64,000 nucleotides of DNA from Echinarachnius parma. Taxonomy: Eukaryota > Echinodermata > Echinoidea > Clypeasteroida > Echinarachniidae. A program made the translations under genes and the position numbers. Below the pieces are notes generated by a model. The model ran no database searches and was not told the origin of the DNA. It saw only the letters and a list, made by a program, of their open reading frames with translations. The stretch is taken from contig JBAMJV010002968.1 of the NCBI GenBank assembly GCA_037951105.1, positions 179,733 through 243,732 of the forward strand, given 5' to 3'. This document shows positions 1 through 10,319 of this stretch, one piece after another (the first letter of the stretch is position 1; every line of letters starts with the position of its first letter).

Positions 1-1675
1 CAACAAACCAATATAGTCTTTCCTTTATCATTTTTTCCAATATCTTACTCATGCACGATATTAAAGCTATTGGTCGATAGGAAGACAATTCTTGTGATTG
101 TTTACCTTGTTTCCGTATAGGAACAATAATAGAGTGCTTCAATTGTTTAGGAATAACTTCAGAATTCCAACAAATATTCAAAACCTTCAAAAACAATAAC
201 TTACTTGTGGCAGACAAATTTTTATAGACTACATATGGAATTTTGTCCTGACCAGGGGCCGATTGCTTACAATTGTCTAAAGCTTTACTTAACTCTTGAA
301 TAGTAAAGTCTGTATCCAAAACATTAGTCAAGCCGTCATTTTGTAATGTGGGCAATATTTGTTTATTCAAAATATTTTGACTAGATGTCTGGAAATATTT
401 CCCTAAAGCATCGGCCTTTTCCTGGTCAGTTACATATTGTTTATCTTCTTGAACAAGTATTGGCAAATTTTTAGGGGAGGTAACTTTAACACCATTCAAT
501 TTTTTTATGCAAGTCCAAATCTTAGATTCTGACATAAAACGATCCATCTTTTGACAAAAACCCTTCCAATATTTTCGTTCCGCATTTCGTAACATTTTCT
601 GGGCTTGTCCTTTCTTTTTTAAATAATCATCCAAACTGTCAACAGAAATACAACGAGATAGTTTATTACAGGCTCGATTTCTTTCTTTAATAGCTTGTGT
701 GCAGTCTAAAGTCCACCAAAATACCGATTCATGTTTTTTCTTTGTTTTATTTACAGGCAAAGTCTCTTTTATTGCCTTTTTTAAATATTTCATAAACATT
801 TCATATGTCTTTTGGACGTCATTTTGTACAATTAATTCTGCACATAATATTTCCTCACATTTGCCTGCAAAAGTTGCCCAATTCATATTTTTAAAGGACC
901 AATGATCTTCATCATCTTGTCCTTTAAGACCAGAAACTGGGGGGTTGTCCAAATCAGGCCTCTCGGGTTGATCTGATTGCACATGAATTATAATACAAAA
1001 ATGGTCACTTCCAAAAGTGTTAGGAGTAACCTCCCATAAACATCTACTTCCCAAGTTTGGGGAGACAAAACTTAAATCCAAACTTGAAAGTTTTCCTGAA
1101 TTTGGGTCTATTCTAGTTCCCATTCCATCATTAAGAAGAATTAAATCATGGTCCATTACAAACTGATCTACTATTTTTCCATTACAATCATTTCTTTTAC
1201 TACCCCACAAGATATTATGAGAATTAAAATCTCCTAATATCAAACATTTTTCATTTTTGTCTATATTTACAAGCAAACGTTTCAAAATATTATCATTCAA
1301 TTTCTGGCATGGATTATAAAAATTCACTATAGATAATGATTCTCCCCCAACACGTAATCTTACGTGTTGAATTTCATAATTACCATCATCTATAGGTTGT
1401 TCATAATACAGAGAATTATGAATATAAATTGCACAACCACCTCGGGTTTGGTTTTCTCTATGTCTTGAGAAACAATCATATCCCGGGAGAATCATTTCAT
1501 TGTCAGGTTGAAACCAAGTTTCTTGTATACACAACACATGAAATAATTGATCAGTAATTTGTAAATATTGAGCAAGCTCTCTACCATGATTATTAAAACC
1601 TTGAGCGTTCCATTGGAGAATGGTCAACGCGTACATGAGTAGAGTAACTTGAAACAACATTGTTGTTTTAATCAT
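1..1675 (-). CDS. LINE ORF2, endonuclease and start of reverse transcriptase (partial, runs off left edge)
   Basis: The frame is open from the ATG at 1675 to base 1, about 558 codons with no stop. It encodes the LINE enzyme that nicks target DNA and primes reverse transcription. The N-terminal part is an APE-type endonuclease: QWNAQG near residue 21, QETW at about 51-54, GDFNSHN at about 148-154, SLDLSF near 198 and GSDH near 222. The RT region begins near residue 468 with SAPGQDKIPY and continues to SYRPIALISCMSKILEKM, then leaves the window, so palm, YADD and C-terminal parts are not seen. The ATG lies 16 bases past the ORF1 stop in another frame, the usual two-ORF LINE layout. The open frame and motifs suggest a young copy. 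The I/Jockey group is favoured by the QWN-type start and the zinc-knuckle ORF1; the exact clade is uncertain. Confidence 0.9.
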   Translation of the reverse strand, partial: MIKTTMLFQVTLLMYALTILQWNAQGFNNHGRELAQYLQITDQLFHVLCIQETWFQPDNEMILPGYDCFSRHRENQTRGGCAIYIHNSLYYEQPIDDGNYEIQHVRLRVGGESLSIVNFYNPCQKLNDNILKRLLVNIDKNEKCLILGDFNSHNILWGSKRNDCNGKIVDQFVMDHDLILLNDGMGTRIDPNSGKLSSLDLSFVSPNLGSRCLWEVTPNTFGSDHFCIIIHVQSDQPERPDLDNPPVSGLKGQDDEDHWSFKNMNWATFAGKCEEILCAELIVQNDVQKTYEMFMKYLKKAIKETLPVNKTKKKHESVFWWTLDCTQAIKERNRACNKLSRCISVDSLDDYLKKKGQAQKMLRNAERKYWKGFCQKMDRFMSESKIWTCIKKLNGVKVTSPKNLPILVQEDKQYVTDQEKADALGKYFQTSSQNILNKQILPTLQNDGLTNVLDTDFTIQELSKALDNCKQSAPGQDKIPYVVYKNLSATSKLLFLKVLNICWNSEVIPKQLKHSIIVPIRKQGKQSQELSSYRPIALISCMSKILEKMIKERLYWFV

Positions 1676-1691
1676 ATTTACACAAATATAT

Positions 1692-3089
1692 TTAAACATT
1701 AACTTGCAGAAGCCTTTCAGCGGCTGTTTTAACAAGAATAAAAATGTCCCTCTCCGCTCTTCCAACACAGAGACTTCTAATTAAATGAGCGATCGATCGA
1801 ATGAGTAGCTCGTCGCTAACAATAGCTAAAATACTACCACTTTCTAATATATCTAGAGTGTCTCTTTTAATCTGTTCTGTGTGTGATGATTCAAGGACCT
1901 TTGTTTTTGAAGTGGTGGGTGCTTGTATTTTGGTTGGTTGTGTTACATATTCTTGGGGATGTGATTGTTTGGGCACTGTGAGAGTAATCCCTTCTTTTTG
2001 ATGCGATGTGCTGGGTTGTTCTTGCGTTTTAATCAATTCTACTAATGGGGGTGTTTTGAGTACTTGTTGTGTGGTTGGTTTTGGTTGGGATTGATTGATG
2101 TTCCAGGCTTTGATTGCCTGGGCATAAGTTATCTTCTGGGTTACTTTCAGTGTTTGAATTTCTTTTGCTTTTTTTGCTTCTTTGCATCCATTGTATGCAG
2201 CTGAGTGGGGTCCACCACAATTGACACATTTTGGGTTTTCTTTTTTTGTACAATTATCAAAAGAATGTTCCTCTCCACATCTTACACAACGTTCTTTAGC
2301 TCTACATTGGGAGATTCCGTGGCCGTAATGTTGACATTTAAAACATCTAATAACTTGTGGTATGTATGTCCTCACTTTGAAAATCAAAAAACAAAAATGT
2401 ACCCTTTCTGGTAGAGTGTCTGAGTTGAATGTGATTATTACGTTCTGGGTTGGTGTCTCGACGCGGTCTTGTTTGTTGATCTTTTTCATGCGTTGGACGC
2501 CTACGACTTTCTGTGATTTTAACTCTTCCTTCAGTTCATCGTCCGTGACCTCAATTGGGACCCCAGTAATCAGCCCCTTTATCCCGAAAGTTTGTTCCCG
2601 AATTTTTACTGGGATAGTGCCAATTTTCTGCACTTGTTTTAGGGCTTGTACTTGCTTGATATTGAAACATTTGACAAGAATCCCGTCCCTAACGATCTTA
2701 ACAAAATCAATTTGGGATTGCCCTACACATTCTTTAATGGATTTAGCTATAGCTATGGGATTAACCTTTGTGAGATTTCTGCTTGGGTCTGTAGAAACGA
2801 ACAATATTTTCAAGTCAGATTGAGGTGGTTGAGTTTGCTTTGGTTTTTGATTCGAAGAGTTGTCTGAGTCTGTCATGTCTGTGGAATTATAATATGTTGT
2901 CCTTGAAATATTTTCTATGTACTGACCAGTGGTCCCTTTCCTTCTACGTTTCGCGGATTTAGGCTTACGGTTTTTAGGCCGCACCACTTGAAATGGATCA
3001 TTCTCATCATCTTCATCCTCATCCATACGTACACTATCATTCATAGTCACATCTTCTGGTACACTCAGTTCTGGCGCCGAGGCCGCCAT
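1692..3089 (-). CDS. LINE ORF1, gag-like RNA-binding protein with three zinc knuckles
   Basis: An intact 465-residue frame beginning at MAAS. The frame is open 11 codons further upstream, but only through a TTG; the ATG at 3089 has a good context (ATCATGGCG) and is preferred. The N terminus is acidic (DEDEDDEND) and then basic (KSAKRRRKG), and the middle resembles the folded domain of I/Jockey ORF1 proteins. Three CCHC knuckles follow: CFKCQHYGHGISQC at about 249-262, CVRCGEEHSFDNC at about 268-280, and CVNCGGPHSAAYNGC at about 288-302. The tail is rich in Q, T, P and S. Known members of this class bind element RNA in the ribonucleoprotein. ORF2 starts just downstream. Confidence 0.9.
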   Translation of the reverse strand: MAASAPELSVPEDVTMNDSVRMDEDEDDENDPFQVVRPKNRKPKSAKRRRKGTTGQYIENISRTTYYNSTDMTDSDNSSNQKPKQTQPPQSDLKILFVSTDPSRNLTKVNPIAIAKSIKECVGQSQIDFVKIVRDGILVKCFNIKQVQALKQVQKIGTIPVKIREQTFGIKGLITGVPIEVTDDELKEELKSQKVVGVQRMKKINKQDRVETPTQNVIITFNSDTLPERVHFCFLIFKVRTYIPQVIRCFKCQHYGHGISQCRAKERCVRCGEEHSFDNCTKKENPKCVNCGGPHSAAYNGCKEAKKAKEIQTLKVTQKITYAQAIKAWNINQSQPKPTTQQVLKTPPLVELIKTQEQPSTSHQKEGITLTVPKQSHPQEYVTQPTKIQAPTTSKTKVLESSHTEQIKRDTLDILESGSILAIVSDELLIRSIAHLIRSLCVGRAERDIFILVKTAAERLLQVNV

Positions 3090-3180
3090 GATTGGCACAC
3101 CCCAAAAAGGCGCGAAAATCAATTGTCAAAATTTACGATACAATATAATACAGTGCAGTGTGTGACGCCCACAAAGCTTA

Positions 3181-4029
3181 CCTGACCTGGATAATTCCAA
3201 ATGTCCCGAAAATCGTCCGAACCGGAAACAAACTATAAACGCATACAATATATCACTTTATCCAATATAAATACAACCACTATCCATAAATGGCACTTAA
3301 AAATAATTCCAATGAACCAAATATATGAATCTAAGAAGCGTTCGCGCATCGACCCTCCTGCGTCGACCGATGCTAACCCTAACCGATGCTAACCCTAAAA
3401 ATACACGAGTCGTGTCGTGAACATGGTAGCCTTTAGTCAAGGCTCCATATGGCTTGAAGATTCTCTATGCGATCGCGAGCTAGCTAGCTGTGAGAGAGCA
3501 CGGGGTCAGCGAGCGATACGAACTGGCTCCCATATAGACCCGCTCGATGTGTTCGCTTCGCTCACACTCCGCTCGCTCCGCTCGCGAAATTGTGCATATA
3601 GCGTGAGAGTCTTGACGAAAGACTATGAACACTCGCCGTCTTCCTCCGTCACAAACGCGGACACTCCCCTCTCGATCGGGTCTTCCAACTAGTCTTCAAT
3701 TTAAGTATAAATTGGCATCGTATGGTATAATGCATAATTTTTTACGGGGGTGTTGCTTAGTTTCTTCCATTTTCTTCGCAAATCAACCTTAATTCTCCGA
3801 AATAAATTGAAAATGGATGATTTTCACCGAAATTAGGTGCTCTTGTCTTAGTCTAGATTATCCGACGTTGCCAAAGTTCTCAGCCCCAGCTCCACCCCAT
3901 CTCGCTCGCCTTTGGTTGGCAAATAAGGGTTCTAATGAGGAGAAAGCATAGACCATGATAATATCATTCATATATCTTTATGTTATACAGGCCATGGATT
4001 TTTAAAATTTGTTTTAAAATATAAAGTGC
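3181..4029. other. No gene seen; GC-rich patch
   Basis: Contains a short run with two spaced GCTAACCCTAA words near 3370-3398, and a CpG-richer patch at 3450-3690 with TTCGCTTCGCTC and CTCCGCTCGC words. The open frame through the patch (3417-3692) matches no family I know and is probably chance. The remainder, 3700-4029, shows nothing. Confidence 0.5.
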
Positions 4030-5765
4030 ATAAGTGAACAATAGCCCTCAAGAGCATCTTAAGAGCTCATAAGGGCAAATCAACTGGTTCACAGCAGCTC
4101 AAACGAAATTAATATTTAATAAAGAATTATAAAGAATAATTAAAATAGAATAACAAATATAATCTAGTTAGACAAGAGGTATTCATGTGCACGGCCTTTG
4201 AAGGATTGGAGACCCACATTTGTAATATTGCCAACAACATGGTCAGGGAGAGAATTCCATATTCGGACAGCACAGTGGATAAAGCTTCTGTCCAAGGAGT
4301 ATGTCCTAGCTTCAGGGGTAGTGACTGCGTGGTCGGGCATGGGTGAACTTAACCGAGTCACGCGCCGTCTTTCCAACGGAGGGGGAAGCAAGTTGGCCAT
4401 ATCTTGAGGGCAGGTTGTGGTGTGCATTTTGTAAAATGCTGATACTGCTGCTATGTTTCTTCTGTGTAACAGATTGGGAATGGACAATTGAGTGTGGGCA
4501 GTAGTCTCATCAACACCTATGATTTTTAGGGCCTTCTTCTGGATATTGTCTAGTTGGCTGAGAGTGGTTGGAGATGCGTTAATCCAGCATAAACAAGCGT
4601 ACTCCATGATGCTGCGGACTTGTGCTTTGTAAACAGTGGATCTGCCTTTGTAGTCCAGCTTCCTGGCGACTCTCCTCAGAGCACCTAGTTTTTGACCAGC
4701 TCTGGAGGCAACAACTGTGATATGTTTTGACCATGTCAGCTTACTATCAAAGGTGACGCCCAGGATTGCAAGCTCATCCCTGGTGGCAAGTAGACATTCT
4801 CCAAAGTAGATGTTTGGTTTTGACGGAATTCGCTTCCTTGATAATGTCATTGACTTGCATTTACTTGGCTCAAACGTAACTTTCCATTTGTCAGCCCATG
4901 ATCTAATTCTAGCAAGATCCCTGTTGAGGCTGGCAGCTACTTCATCTGTGTCTCTTGGTGAGTGTATGGGAGCATATAGCGTAGAGTCGTCTGCATACAG
5001 GTAGAGATCGTTTTCACAACTGTCTACAAGATCGTTGATGTAGATTGAGAAAAGCAAAGGCCCAAGTATTGATCCCTGGGGAACAGAAGCGTTGATGAGT
5101 GAGGCATCTGAAGTCTGGCCTGATCGGACGACTCTGATTGTTCTTTCCGTCACGTAGCTTTGTAGCCATGTCAGCAGTTTACCATGGACACCCTTGGACC
5201 TAAGTTTGGCTAGGAGACCATTGTGCCACACCTTGTCGAACGCTCCCTTGATGTCCAAAGCTACGACACACACCTCCCCTCCTTTGTCTAGGATGTTATT
5301 CCAACTTTGTGAAAGAATGGTGAGAAGGTCTGCAGTGCTGTGGCCTGGTCTGAATCCAAACTGTCTGCTTGGTTCTGGAGCATGTAGCTTTGTAGCTGCA
5401 TGTTGACTGCTGCTTCCATAACTTTGCTCATGATGCTGAGTAGCGAGATGGGTCGGTACTTTGACGGATCAGCTTTGGAGTCCCTCTTATGAATAGGAGT
5501 TACTGTGGCAATTTTCCATTGACTTGGGAATACACCATGTGAGAAGCACAGATGGAATAGGCGACTCAGGGGACCTGCAAGCTCTGCACTTCATTCTTTG
5601 AGTACTCTTGCAGGAATTTGGTCTGGGCCTGTTGCTTTGTCTGGAGAGAGTTGCTTCAGTAGTCTGTTGATAATCTTGGGTTTGAAGATGATGTTGTGAA
5701 TGGAAGTAGCAGTACATTCCTCGAGGGATGGTGGTATTGGGGGCAATTTTAACCCTTAAATACGT
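4030..5765 (-). pseudogene. CR1-like LINE ORF2, RT through C terminus, 5'-truncated and frameshifted
   Basis: The frame 4164-5273 gives 369 residues of reverse transcriptase: DIKGAFDKVWHNGLL, then PQGSILGPLLF at about 65-75, catalytic YADD at about 93-96, LGVTFDSKLTWSKHI, and a C terminus ending in RIWNSLPDHVV, typical of CR1/Jockey-like LINEs. Upstream (5274-5760) the fingers region persists in other frames: KATGPDQIPA, then KYRPISLLSIMSKVMEAA. So there is at least one frameshift near 5380 and a stop near the KATGPDQ segment. Neither the endonuclease nor ORF1 remains upstream. The 3' UTR is AT-rich, 4030-4163. A dead copy, much younger than the LINE at 13.7 kb. Confidence 0.88.
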
Positions 5766-6214
5766 CATTAGGAAAATATATAATGATAGCCAAATAGCCT
5801 CCTGAATAAATGAGACTATTCTCTATGAACTATTTCCTCAGCACTTTTCACCACAGGAGTGCATTTATTGGGACCAGCGACAATTATCGTTACCTATAGG
5901 CAACATAATAACATTCATGTAGCGTCAGCCCCCGAGGATGTGTACATGCTAGCCTTTCAACAAGGCTTCGCTTCTGATACGAATGTCAAAGGTTCGCGAT
6001 GCGGCACCTGGATTTATCACCATGGCCGGTATATTACTTAATTTATCAAGATAAAGGAGAAGTTTCCCCACCTTCAACTTACCTTCGATTATGTTCTCTA
6101 CACATTAAAACTGAATTTCATGCATATAAATTATATACTTCCAACATTTGCCTTCTGAGCAAGGGAGGGGCACAATTCAAAGTCACTCGCAGTACGGGCT
6201 AATCTCATTTATTC
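5766..6214. other. No gene or known repeat seen
   Basis: Mixed-composition sequence. I see no family signature, inverted repeat or credible frame. Confidence 0.4.
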
Positions 6215-6395
6215 AACGACTCTGGTAGATTCAATAACGTGATTGCTTAAATCCGGTCACGCGAGCATTCATTAATTTCAACCGACTGCACATCCGTGCC
6301 GAAGTAGCACAACCATCTTGTGGAAAGAGCGCAACCACCATGCGGAAAGAGCGCAACCACCATGCCGAAAGAACAAGTGACGTCACAATGCTTGT
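6215..6395 (+). repeat. Diverged dispersed repeat, copy 1 (GTGACGTCAC end)
   Basis: Matches the reverse complement of 38325-38480: both share a stretch around AACGTGATTG, a GGTCACG/TGTCACG word, ATTAATTTCAAC, a CACRNCCGTGC word and a terminal GTGACGTCACAATGC. This copy also has a short tandem of about 22 bp built on AACCACCATGCGGAAAGAGC at 6310-6372. Class unknown. Confidence 0.6.
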
Positions 6396-6429
6396 TTAGT
6401 TAATGTAGTTGTTATTGTTTATGCACATA

Positions 6430-6690
6430 ACAAATTACTGTATAATTACTCATTTAGGTGAGTCTTCATCTTTTCCGTGTAGTGACACAATCTGTTTTTC
6501 TTTTACTGAGTCTTCTGACCCACTCATACCGAATCACTTGACTCAATATAAATCAAATGACTCCCTTTTACTGGGTCAATTGACTCAAAATAGACGAATG
6601 GCTCACTTTAGTGAGTCTTTGGAGTTGTCCGTGCAGTGAGACATTTTGCATAAATGTTGAGTCTTCTGACTCACTTGCGGTTCGTAGAGT
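6430..6690. repeat. TGACTCA/TGAGTC word cluster
   Basis: About ten copies of GAGTC or GACTC in a TGA-flanked context lie within 260 bp, in both orientations, often as TGAGTCTTCTGACTCA-like pairs. It abuts the LINE ORF1 remnant at 6690 and probably represents a degenerate MITE-like block. TGACTCA is the AP-1 consensus; whether it is bound is unknown. Confidence 0.5.
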
Positions 6691-6989
6691 TTTCGGCCAC
6701 AATTCCTTCGGGAGTATTGCTCAGCATAATTTGTGTTTCGCTTCAGTGCAGCGATTTCCTCCAGATCATGGGTTTGCTCCTTCTGCAGTGTAGACATGGT
6801 GGCTGTTTTCGCATGGACCTCATTCTCTAGATTCATAATCTTCCCGTCTGCCTGCTCTAGATGCTCAAGAAGAGCTTCCATCACTCGTCTGATGGCCTCA
6901 CTGAGAGATGTCTGGAACAGATCCCTGAAGTCCTTGCTTTTGAAGTACTTCTTCACATATTTGTGACCGAGCAGCCCGAATTTAGACAC
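6690..6989 (-). pseudogene. LINE ORF1 fragment with coiled coil
   Basis: The frame encodes a leucine- and glutamate-rich coiled coil (RRVMEALLEHLEQADGK, then KTATMSTLQKEQTHDLEEI) followed by YAEQYSRRNC. The QYSRRNC signature is shared by ORF1 and ORF1-like proteins of several vertebrate and invertebrate LINEs, where it follows the coiled coil and begins the RNA-binding domain. After RRNC the frame runs into the TGACTCA-rich block and the match ends, so the RNA-binding domain is missing. Probably a fragment; its parent LINE is not identifiable here. Confidence 0.6.
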
Positions 6990-7014
6990 GTCTTGATTTA
7001 ATCATGTTTGAGAT

Positions 7015-7720
7015 ATACCATCAAGTACGTTAAACTTGGTTAAACTACGTTGAACTACGTTATAGTACGGTGATGAACCACATAAGGGTACGGATAAGTA
7101 GGCCTACGCTAATATGGGTGCTAATATGGGTGCAGTTTGCTCACGGACAGGTACGGAGTGGTACGTCTGACTACGCTTGAGTATGGTAGACTACGGTAGC
7201 CACTACGCTAGACTACGCTAGACTACGCTAAAGAACGTCACTACGGTATATCTTTAGCAACTCCGCACCGGCTCCGCACAAAGTATGCAGCCAGCCCGCG
7301 GTGTGGTACGGCCATTGTGCGCTTGTTTTTCAAACAGAGCAGTTCTGTGAAATTCGTCTATTTTTTTGGCTGAAACATGCCTGGACCAAAGTGCTGATGC
7401 TAGTTGTGTGCACGGGAAAGTAGCCTACGTTAGAGTACGGTAGGGTACGTTTGGGTACGTTAGAAAGTACGTTAGACTACGTTCGACTACGTTAGACCTC
7501 GGTTTAGTACGTTAGTACGGCATCACGGATGCCTTTAACGTACCGCTCTCTTGAACATGTTCAAAAGTTAAATCGAAGATCACGGCTCCCCCGAGTTAAT
7601 ACAAGTTAGCATCACGGACAACTACGTTATGATACGGATGCCGGTACGTTCAACTACCTTCAATTACGTTCAACTACGTTCAACTGCGTTAGCCTCAACT
7701 ACGTCCACTACCGTAAATGT
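7015..7720. repeat. Degenerate (ACTACGTTAG)-type low-order repeat
   Basis: Two blocks, 7015-7260 and 7420-7720, are filled with TACGTT, TACGGT and TACGCT words spaced roughly 9-12 bases apart (for example ACTACGTTGAACTACGTTA). A less repetitive middle lies between them. No frame. CpG content is far above the surroundings. Confidence 0.65.
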
Positions 7721-7895
7721 GACCGGCCCTTCAAAGTTCATAGCAAGGGTAAACCAATCACAGTATAACTTCGTACAAAGTCTCTACAAACATTTATCTG
7801 ACTGTTGTAAACAAAATTGAAAAGATTGGTAGTCATGCAGAGGAATTCATAATTTGAATATACGCTTCGAGTTTGAAGTTAAACGTATAGTTTAG

Positions 7896-8676
7896 TATGA
7901 AATGAAATTGAAATGAAATGAAATGAAATTTATTTTTACCAATTGAAACAACAAAACAAAAACAAAACATTTACAATATAATACAAAGATTCCACAAAAT
8001 TAAAACTTATTGGTAAAAAAGGAACTAGTAATAGCACAAAATGCTAGTTGGTCTAGCCCTTATAAAATATGCATTAAATAAATATTGGAATTATATACAA
8101 AATACAGAAAAAATCAAGAATGCCGAACATATATATACAAATGGAAAAGAATCATTTCGAATCTAAAAAATAACCTTTCAGCAATTTACGAAAAGTGTGT
8201 CTTGACATTTTACTTTTTAAATTATTTGGAAGTTCATTCTATATTTTTGGTCCGATATATGAAATGGATTGCTTTGCTAATTCTAATTTTACTGGAACTA
8301 TTTTAAATTTATCGTCATTTTTACTTCTAGTATCATAACAATGATCAATGCGAGTACAATAAGTAACTAAGCTTTGTGAGAATTTATCGTTTATCAAATC
8401 ATACATCACTGTTCCTATGACATATCTATATAAATCAAAAATATTAAGGACAGATAATTCCATAAATAATGGAGCTGTGTGCTCCCTTGGACTCTTAAAA
8501 CATATTGCACGCATGGCTCTCTTTTGAAGCAAACATATATTCATTAAATACGACGGATAAGTTCCATCCCAGACTTCTAGGCCATATGTAATGTGTGGTT
8601 CAACAAGTGTAAAGTACAACAAGTATAATAGACCCGCTCTCCGATAGCCGCTTTTCGTGAAAAAGCGACTATTCAT
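7896..8676 (-). pseudogene. CR1-like LINE 3' end (RT C terminus, 3' UTR, GAAAT tail)
   Basis: The frame 8239-8676 encodes the post-RT region typical of CR1-like LINEs: LYFTLVEPHITYGLEVW, LLQKRAMRAICFKSPREHTAP, LFMELSVLNIFDLY and a MYDLINDKF stretch. Only the last 145 or so residues survive, so the copy is strongly 5'-truncated, the common fate of LINE insertions. The 3' UTR (about 7936-8238) leads into the short-unit tail at 7896-7930, read as (GAAAT)n on the plus strand; CR1-type elements usually end in such microsatellites instead of poly(A). The same tail style recurs near 21.7, 60.1 and 62.6 kb. Confidence 0.85.
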
Positions 8677-8752
8677 ATCGCCCGCGTGGGGTGGCGCTGG
8701 CTTGGATGATTAGATCAGAGAGCGGCCGCTTGAGTTTGTCAGTCGGTCAGGC

Positions 8753-8975
8753 CAGTGGCGTAGCGAGGGTCAACGGATTAGGGGGGGCACAACTGCGAGG
8801 GAGCGGAGCGACCAAGCCCGAGGGCGCGAAGCACGGAGGGGGGAGGGTGTGGGGGGGGGAGCTTTTGCAAATTTTCACTCGAAATAATGCAATCTGGTGC
8901 ATATATACCTAGGAAGGAAATTTGATTATTAAAGAAATCATGACTTAAATCATCTCCCTCATGATTAGACCGCTA
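8753..8975 (+). mobile_element. Fragment starting with CAGTGGCGTAGC (hAT-type end)
   Basis: CAGTGGCGTAGCGAGG at 8753 matches the terminus of the complete hAT-like element at 10320-10601. No matching right end is visible, so the extent is a guess. A GC-rich, G-run tract follows. Confidence 0.45.
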
Positions 8976-8977
8976 TA

Positions 8978-9440
8978 CAGGGTGGCCCAGAAAGGATGCA
9001 ACACCTACGATCGTTAATTTCATCAACACCATCGACCAAATGTCATTGTTTATTGTTTGATTGGGTAGATCATTCTTTTTCCAACAAAATGATACCATAA
9101 GCATTGATTTTGGGTAAGGCGTTTGGATCCTAGGGCCATTTTTCTGAGGCAATGTCGTTTCCTAAATTTGCTACTTTTTCGTCTCCAGCGATCCTCGGAA
9201 CACTGAGACATTCTCGCCCCACGGCCTGCCGTAGAATTAGCTGTACAGAAGAATGGCTCACATTGTCTTCATTATCAAAGGGAGAGCAGTCATGCGGTTC
9301 TTCTGTACAGCTAATTATATGGCAGGCCGTGGGGCGAGAATGTCTCAATGTTCAGAGGATCACTGGAGACGAAAAAGTAGCAAAAATATGGCCCTAGGTC
9401 CCAAACACCTTACCCAAAATCAATGCTCATGGTATAATTT
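8978..9440. mobile_element. Foldback MITE with CAGGGTGGCCC terminus, right end lost
   Basis: Starts CAGGGTGGCCCAGAAAGG after a TA. Arms at about 9090-9257 and 9293-9435 are inverted copies of each other (shared GACATTCTCGCCCCACGGCC, AATTAGCTGTACAGAAGAA, TTGATTTTGGGTAAGG). The expected outer right arm is absent; a partial left-arm copy (GTTTGATTGGGTAGA) appears again at 12541. The terminus matches the complete element at 44511-45358. TA targets and CAGGGTG ends suggest the Tc1/mariner superfamily. The mirrored open frames in the arms are by-products of the inverted repeat. Confidence 0.7.
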
Positions 9441-9649
9441 GGTTGGAAATTGTAATATTTATATAAATAATTGATGTACATTGATGTACATTGATGTACA
9501 CAAAGTAAACAAATACTTTTAGCAGGTTACTGTCAGCATTCACAGTCATCTTGTCTCGCAAATCCAATGTGGCCGCCGCAGGAATGTTAAAATTCAAGTA
9601 TTTCAATAAAGACGATAATATCATAATAAATTACATTCCTGTGTCAGGC

Positions 9650-9770
9650 TTATGCCGAAAGGGTGGGTAGCGTCGCGTCGCGTCGCGTTGACTGAAACGC
9701 GACCATTCGTCCAAAGCCCCCCCCCCCCCCCCGGTTTTGCCGAAAGGGTGTGTTGGGGCGTTAAGGCGCG
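9650..9770 (-). repeat. About 105-bp GC-rich unit, inverted partner of 12355-12538
   Basis: Reads GCCGAAAGGGTGGGTAGCG, a GCGTCGCGTCGC run, CGACCATTCGTCCAAAGC, a C-run and GGTTTTGCCGAAAGG. The reverse complement of 12433-12538 has the same order. Between 9441 and 9649 there is a threefold TTGATGTACA repeat near 9470-9500 and otherwise nothing. Confidence 0.7.
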
Positions 9771-10319
9771 TCAGCTCAGATAACGCTACCAAATGGCACA
9801 TACGGGGGGCTTATTCCGAATGTACGCGTTTAGAGTAGATATATGCATACAATGATGTGTACATCAAAGACGCGTCCGTAAATTGCGCCATTTCAATCTC
9901 TGAGTTTTCGTTTCGCCACCGCGACGAAACACGTGTTATACTATGAGAGACCGACTTTTCCAAAAGATGGGATTTTATAGCGCATGGTTGAACCGATGCG
10001 TAAGGCGTGCGTGCTTCGGATGTACTGTAGTCGATATAATTATGAAGCATTATTATTGCGGTTGTAAAATATTATGATGTCCGATTCCCACGCTCTATAT
10101 AGTTTACCGCGTTCCGCGCATTCCAGGAAATAGGTTTGTACAACCGCCTTGCGTTGTATAATGAAGCTCAGTTGCGAGTCATGTGTGTTCGATTGTGTAC
10201 CTGAAAGTATATAAAACTTATGAAGGGCCTCATTTTTATCAAAAGACACATTTACTAAAGATTCTACATCTAAGACTTGGAATAGTTTACCTTCGGAGTT
10301 AATTAATTTGAGTCTGATC
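9771..10319. other. No gene seen
   Basis: Mixed sequence. Two minus-strand frames here match no family I recognise. It may be interior sequence of a larger element bounded by the 9650 and 12538 inverted units. Confidence 0.35.

Larger units (their letters stand above)
1..3180 (-). mobile_element. I/Jockey-group LINE copy, ORFs intact as far as visible
   Basis: The element comprises ORF2 and ORF1 plus up to about 90 bases upstream that may be 5' UTR. The 5' end cannot be fixed, because no target-site duplication is readable without the 3' end. The upstream side is AT-rich and shows no further frame. Confidence 0.8.

Noticed and set aside
3370-3398. Telomere-like GCTAACCCTAA words
   Set aside because: Only two or three spaced units, not a TTAGGG array.
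3417-3692. 91-residue frame in a CpG-rich patch
   Set aside because: No recognisable domain, poor evidence for a start, and the composition explains the open frame.
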